From NCBI RefSeq assembly GCF_000182925.2, contig NC_026504.1, forward strand, positions 4,402,001 to 4,466,000: a stretch of 64,000 nt of DNA, written 5' to 3'. A program made the position numbers and the translations under genes. This document shows positions 60,155 through 64,000 of this stretch, piece after piece; position 1 is the first letter of the stretch, and each line of letters opens with the position of its first letter. This stretch comes from Neurospora crassa OR74A (Eukaryota > Ascomycota > Sordariomycetes > Sordariales > Sordariaceae). A model generated the notes under the pieces. It had not been told where the DNA came from. It saw nothing but the letters and a program-made list of their open reading frames with translations, and did not search any database.

Positions 60155-60640
60155 TCACCATAGACAGCGGAAGAGGTAGTGTATTGGGTGCATCGTGGAC
60201 GTCCAATGATACCTGATGTTGTACAACTTTTTATCACGGTCTTCTGCCCAATCAAATCCTGGCGGGACCTCCCTTTTGGGCAACCGAGCAAATAGGTACA
60301 TGCAGTAGGTACCTTGCGCTTCCTCGCCGAGGTCAAGCTCTGAGTTGAGCATGTTGAACCTGATGTCCACCAATGATAGTCTAAGATGTCTTAGACGTAG
60401 GTACACTATCCATCGATAGGTCACACCAGAGGTGAAGGGGAACATCTCTGAAGCCATACCTCCCTACAGACTCAGCTCGATGCCCAAGTGAATGGCGAGG
60501 AAGAATCCCAGAGCCTTGTCATAGACGCAAGGCAACACAAGGCGTTCATGGAGGCTCAAATACGATTTCTCCAGGTGTCGGCTTCCGGCTGAGGCACCAA
60601 TAACCACTGCGTCCCTACCCTTGCTCAGCTCTTGTTATCA
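60155..60640 (-). pseudogene. Possible decayed protein-coding frame, unknown family
   Basis: One minus-strand frame stays open for about 160 codons but for a single TAG near 60,454. Either side reads like protein: RLVLPCVYDKALGFFLAIHL before it, and LDLGEEAQGTYCMYLFARL and REVPPGFDWAEDRDKKLY after it. It could be a pseudogene, part of a spliced gene, or chance. No domain recognised. Confidence 0.28.
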
Positions 60641-62551
60641 AAGCGGCCAAGTGGTATGGTGAGGATGTGGCAGAGTATAGGCAATATGCGGAATATCGAA
60701 GCAAGTCGTCTGTTTGGACCGATCTCATGCCTATGGTTACCACCTGCCTGCCTAACGTTGGTTTATTGCACCCTTAGGAGTGGGGCTTCCCTGTCCTGAC
60801 TTTGGGGGACTACCAGAGATTGGGGATCAGAGTACGCCCTTCTTCGCACAAAAATATCACACTACTCCATGAAAATGCGCTGCTGTGTTTACTGGGCTCT
60901 GTCATTTCTGACAGACGAATAGCCGTTGTCGGTGTTGGGTGTGTGTCAGTCAGAGGCGTTTATCACGGACTTTCTGGAGTTTCATTCCTCCTGTTCTGGG
61001 GCCTTCACTGTTTCTTTGGCTGATGCCTCTGCCGGATACTCAATTGGCACTGGCAATGTGTCCCGAACATAATTCGGCAGGAAATAAACTATTGAAGCTG
61101 TTGTCTTGAAACCCCTCAAGGACCGTCGCGAGAACCGTCGCTATGCGCGATGAGTCTCTATACTGAGACTCGAAACTAGCTGGCTACCTGGACACAGAGG
61201 GACAATTGTGTGTTTTTCACTTTCGAGAAGGTTACATTGCAAGTAGAGAACATTGAACAGGACGCAGGACAAACTACGTCCTCTGCAGAAGGGAAGTCCT
61301 TCAGATGCTGGTCAGATTCATGGGATACTCTCACTGCCGTACCAATGTCACAACGATGTTCGCCAGAATAAGAAGGGAAGCGAGTCGCAAGCTTGCATAG
61401 AACCGATCTGCGTGGTCTGGGCATCTCGACACGACAGAACATGTGCTTTCCCTCACTTGATTCGCATTTGCAAAGATTTTCGACCAACACCGGGAGAGCA
61501 TCGGGATTTGCGGACGAGTTAAAGACAGTCGGGCGCTGCTCAGTGACGTCGATCAATTCATTACTGACAATACGTTTCTTGCATCAAGCCTCCATACAAA
61601 GACGGCATTTGCTGGCTCATGTAACCGGATAATCGGCTGAGAGCGGTTGAGTAATTCAGTTCTGGATATCCGATATAACCCCGATCTGGAGAGAAGGATG
61701 AGACCGGCTTCCGAAAGCTTCACGATTATTCGTGATCTTGATGACTTGCGCTCGAATCCCCTTCATCTACTTGTCAAACTTCGACATACAGAAGAAGTGG
61801 AAAGAGTATGCATCAGCTACAGTCAGACACTTCCTCAAACTGAGCCATACCATTGAACCAGAGCTTCCATCTCTTCGATGCGATGCCTGGCCACTCATTC
61901 AACACCTTTTTCATAATCTTCCCATAACAGCCACACAAGCGATGGAGCGTAGACGAACAATTACAGAGTCATGACAAGTGGTGAGATGTGGAAGATCCTA
62001 TTCGGTCTAGAATTGAAACAATGGAACGTGGCGAGAGGTTAAAAAGCAGGAGGCGAAGTGGGAGATAATCTCACTTAATCCACAAAGTTAACTGCCACAG
62101 TCACTGCCCGGTGTCTGCCGTTGAAACACATGCTGCTTCATGGCGATGTGTCAGCAAGGATTGTACACTCGCCATTATCAACTCACGGCAGATCACGTTT
62201 CTCTTCAAAGCTTCTTAGTTACTTGCTGTACTCAGTCTGCTGTGAAATTTTCCTGACTTCGACATGGTCTGAAGTGTAGCCAATGTAGAAAGGAAGGATT
62301 AACCCGACCAGGAAAACAGAGGTTGAGTTGATGAGGAAGGAACGTAGGGAAAGCAGGAACTACGAATACTATATGAAACTTGTGTGCAACCAACTGCGGG
62401 AAGGCACGGGCGAAGAAAACCCCTAATCACAGAAGTGACCACCAGCTCTGATGATCCTGCTTGTTGTAGAACCTCCTCAAAGGGCGGTCATTTTCACAAT
62501 GCAGAGGGAAACAACAAGCAGAGTATCGCCACCTCGGCGCTTTGTTTCCTG

Positions 62552-62577
62552 TTTTTTTTTTTTTTTTTTTTTTTTTT
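62552..62577. repeat. Poly(T) tract, 26 nt
   Basis: Uninterrupted T run. Confidence 0.9.
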
Positions 62578-62841
62578 GATACTCCCTAAGATGGTCCCTC
62601 CAGCCATGTTCTCCTGATGATGAGTACATTCTAGTCTTTGGATGCACCAGTTATCGAAGCCTTTTCTTCCCTGCCTTCTCTTGACTGTGAGCCTAGCAGT
62701 AACCCCTCAAATCCGAGCCCTTCTTTCCCGTATCATGCTTCTTAATTCCAACGCTAACCCGGCATCTGGCTTTCCTTCCCCTTCCTCCTCAACTCTTCAG
62801 TTCTTTCTCCCTTCATCCAGCATATCCCACCTAATCATCAC

Positions 62842-64000
62842 TCACAACCCCAATTTCTCCTCACGTTCCCTCAATGCCTTCTCCCTTTCACTCATCTCCT
62901 TCTCCTGCAACTCAAGCGCCATCTCCTGTGCTTTGAGTCTAAGCTTCTCAAGCTTATTCCTCTCATCGATTCCCATCAGTTCCATCTGTTTGGCCATCAA
63001 GAGGAATGTGCGGTCACCCATCTTCTCTTCATACTCGTTAAGGAAATCTGCGTGTTCACAAACCTTCTTCTCACCTTTGGCGAGTTCTTTAGCTGCCTCT
63101 TCGGACAATGAAGGGTATATCTCGCGAAGATCAATTGCTCGATCGTTGATCCACTTCTCACCTTCAGCGTCTTCTTCGGCATGCGCTTCGGGAATTGAAG
63201 AAGATGGGATTGGGGCGGCCCTCTGATGGACTCGGGGGGAAATAAGTGGGAAGTCACTGGGCAGAGCCTGATCATGGTCTGACGGGGCGGTTGAGGTTCG
63301 GAGGCGTCCCATAAAGAGCATGTGGTTGGCGTCTTGGATCAGAGCGCCCTCGTGCGACATGACCCAGTAGCAGTCGAGGATTTCCTTGAGGCGGATATGC
63401 TGTTTGACGACATTCTGGAGATCTTGGAATAAGATCTTTTTGTCAGCGTCTGAGAGTTCGTCTCCGGTCTCTTGTCCCTCTGTTGCCTTGTTCTCCGCCT
63501 TCTCCTCTGTTTTCTCCTCGGCCTCCTCTTCCGCTCCCTCTTCTGCTTTTTCGTCTGCTTTCCTTTGCGCTCCTTCTCCTGCTGTTTCGGTTGCTCTTCC
63601 TCGCCGTCTTGCTCTTCCAGGCATGTAATCTTCTCACGGTCACTCTCTGGATTAACATGCATCTTGATAATAGACATGTAGTCCTGTACCGCCATCATAT
63701 GTTCCTGCATCATGGCGCGAACAATCACCTCGAGGAGTGGATACTTCTGTGCGTTGACGAAGTAGTCGGTCACCCACTTGGGGTTGCGGCTCCAGAAATC
63801 TTGGAGATGTGGGGGTTGAAACATTTTGAGGGTCGGTCGTTCAGGTGCCTTGGACTCTGGCTCTTGTTCTGATTGGACTTTGCATCTTTCCTGGGAGTCA
63901 TGTTGCGATGTTGAAGCCTCAGGTTGCGATTTCTTCTCTGATTCAGGCTTATTATGTGCTCTGTGGGGTTTGTCTTTACAAGGTTGGTTCTCCTGAACAA
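62842..64000 (-). CDS. Coiled-coil protein of unknown function, 5' end beyond the window
   Basis: The minus strand is open from the right edge in one frame (Gln/Glu/Lys/Ser-rich, then MFQPPHLQDFWSRNPKW, YPLLEVIVRAMMQEHMMAVQDYM) down to about 63,640. It then continues in another frame (acidic Glu/Lys/Ala repeats, LSDADKKILFQDLQNVVKQH, a C-terminal coiled coil ending REREEKLGL, stop at 62842). A 56-nt intron at 63582-63637 (GTGAGA donor, ACAG acceptor) would join them in phase, but it has no good branch site, so a frameshift in the repetitive acidic stretch is an alternative. The internal ATG at 63824 could be the start, but the frame stays open upstream. No known domain. Confidence 0.65.

Larger units (their letters stand above)
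57356..62841. other. 5.5-kb region without confident genes
   Basis: Normal base composition returns at the mariner edge. Short frames occur throughout, none convincing except the possible relic at 60155-60640. Simple repeats: a T-rich run at 58919-58948 and poly(T) at 62552-62577. Degraded genes are possible. Confidence 0.45.

Noticed and set aside
62430-62460. Short GTGACCACCAGC match to fungal 5S rRNA
   Set aside because: Only about 12 bases match; the rest of a 5S gene is absent.

Overview
This is nuclear DNA from a filamentous ascomycete. Short 53-101 nt introns carry GTAAGT-like donors and CTAAC-like branch sites. One gene encodes a HET-domain protein. An 11-kb AT-rich block shows exclusively C/T and G/A damage, the signature of repeat-induced point mutation (RIP). 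These features fit a Sordariomycete, most likely Neurospora or a close relative; the species is inferred, not proven.

Left arm (1-20.8 kb): a HET-domain protein cut by the left edge, the Ctf18 clamp-loader subunit, a long gene-poor stretch, a bZIP-like protein, a MARVEL-type membrane protein, a small conserved-looking protein with one N-terminal membrane segment, tRNA-Asn(GTT), and guanine deaminase. Metabolic core (20.8-36.9 kb): the two subunits of the type I fungal fatty acid synthase lie head to head, alpha (ACP, KR, KS, PPT) on minus and beta (AT, ER, DH, MPT) on plus. They share a 4-kb intergenic control region, which suits the alpha6-beta6 complex they form.

Middle (37-46.3 kb): one orphan gene, a 4.7-kb gene-free stretch rich in microsatellites, and a 512-aa protein of unknown function on the minus strand.

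Transposon block (46,365-57,355): a 1.39-kb Tc1/mariner element on the plus strand has been split by a 9.6-kb Ty3/Gypsy chromovirus lying on the minus strand. The boundaries are clear: matching terminal inverted repeats for the mariner, two 340-bp LTRs, and a 5-bp CCGGC target duplication for the retroelement. Both are dead through RIP; catalytic and zinc-binding residues are visibly mutated. The retroelement also holds a 10-copy ~63-bp tandem repeat array, a duplicated polypurine-tract segment, a 13-bp minisatellite and a 43-nt poly(T) run.

Right arm (57.4-64 kb): mostly no recognisable genes, one possible decayed reading frame, and a coiled-coil protein gene running off the right edge. I found no clearly new biological system. 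The best leads are the anatomy of the nested, RIP-killed transposons and a splice-dependent start-stop uORF in the FAS beta leader.
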